Assembly: GCA_903870185.1 (NCBI GenBank)
Contig: CAIQCE010000243.1
Location: forward strand, 1-5,352
Direction of reading: 5' to 3'
Source: an uncultured Gammaproteobacteria bacterium
Lineage (GTDB): Bacteria; Pseudomonadota; Gammaproteobacteria; Coxiellales; Coxiellaceae
DNA length: 5,352 nucleotides
A program made the translations under genes and the position numbers. The notes below the pieces were generated by a model that ran no database searches, was not told the origin of the DNA, and saw nothing but the letters and a program-made list of their open reading frames with translations. This document shows positions 5,298-5,352 of this stretch, in pieces (the first letter of the stretch is position 1; each line of letters starts with the position of its first letter).

Positions 5298-5352
5298 ATC
5301 TGTACTTTTGAAAGTTTTTTAGGGTAAAAAAGATCCTGGCCTCTGGACTAAA

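Overview
The window looks like a low-to-moderate GC gammaproteobacterial chromosome segment. Its PurA is of the standard bacterial type and close in motifs to the E. coli enzyme. A large Ig/cadherin-like membrane protein beside a decaying toxin-antitoxin (TA) pair would suit a Legionellales-like, host-associated or environmental lineage. That placement is an inference from gene style, not something the sequence proves.

Layout. (1) Positions 2-3394, + strand: the 3' part of a very large gene whose start lies upstream of the window. The visible 1130 residues run as beta-propeller (SBBP-type) repeats, a Ser/Thr/Asn-rich linker, about five cadherin/Ig-like domains, a proline-rich stalk, one transmembrane helix, a roughly 340-residue mostly helical segment, and an Arg/Ser-rich tail. 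It reads as a bacterial 'receptor-shaped' protein: adhesive outside, helical scaffold inside. (2) Positions 3395-3550: a regulatory patch in which a 56-bp block (a 19-bp palindrome, a Shine-Dalgarno site and the first codons of the antitoxin gene) occurs twice, offset by exactly 100 bp. (3) Positions 3534-3791, +: an intact ribbon-helix-helix antitoxin gene. (4) Positions 3782-3922, +: the N-terminal third of a PemK/MazF-type toxin gene, overlapping the antitoxin stop by 10 bp. Homology ends where it meets the 3' end of purA. (5) Positions 3889-5181, - strand: complete purA (adenylosuccinate synthetase), convergent with the TA remnant and overlapping it. (6) Positions 5182-5352: the purA leader with a plausible sigma-70 promoter and, further upstream, a strong hairpin.

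The most interesting spot is the TA/purA junction. The purA stop codon lies antisense inside the last conserved codons of the toxin remnant. This suggests that a deletion or recombination fused the two, removed the toxin's C-terminal part and probably the original purA terminator, and left an orphan antitoxin that still has its own operator and promoter. The second-best candidate is the large membrane protein, whose cytoplasmic half I do not recognise.
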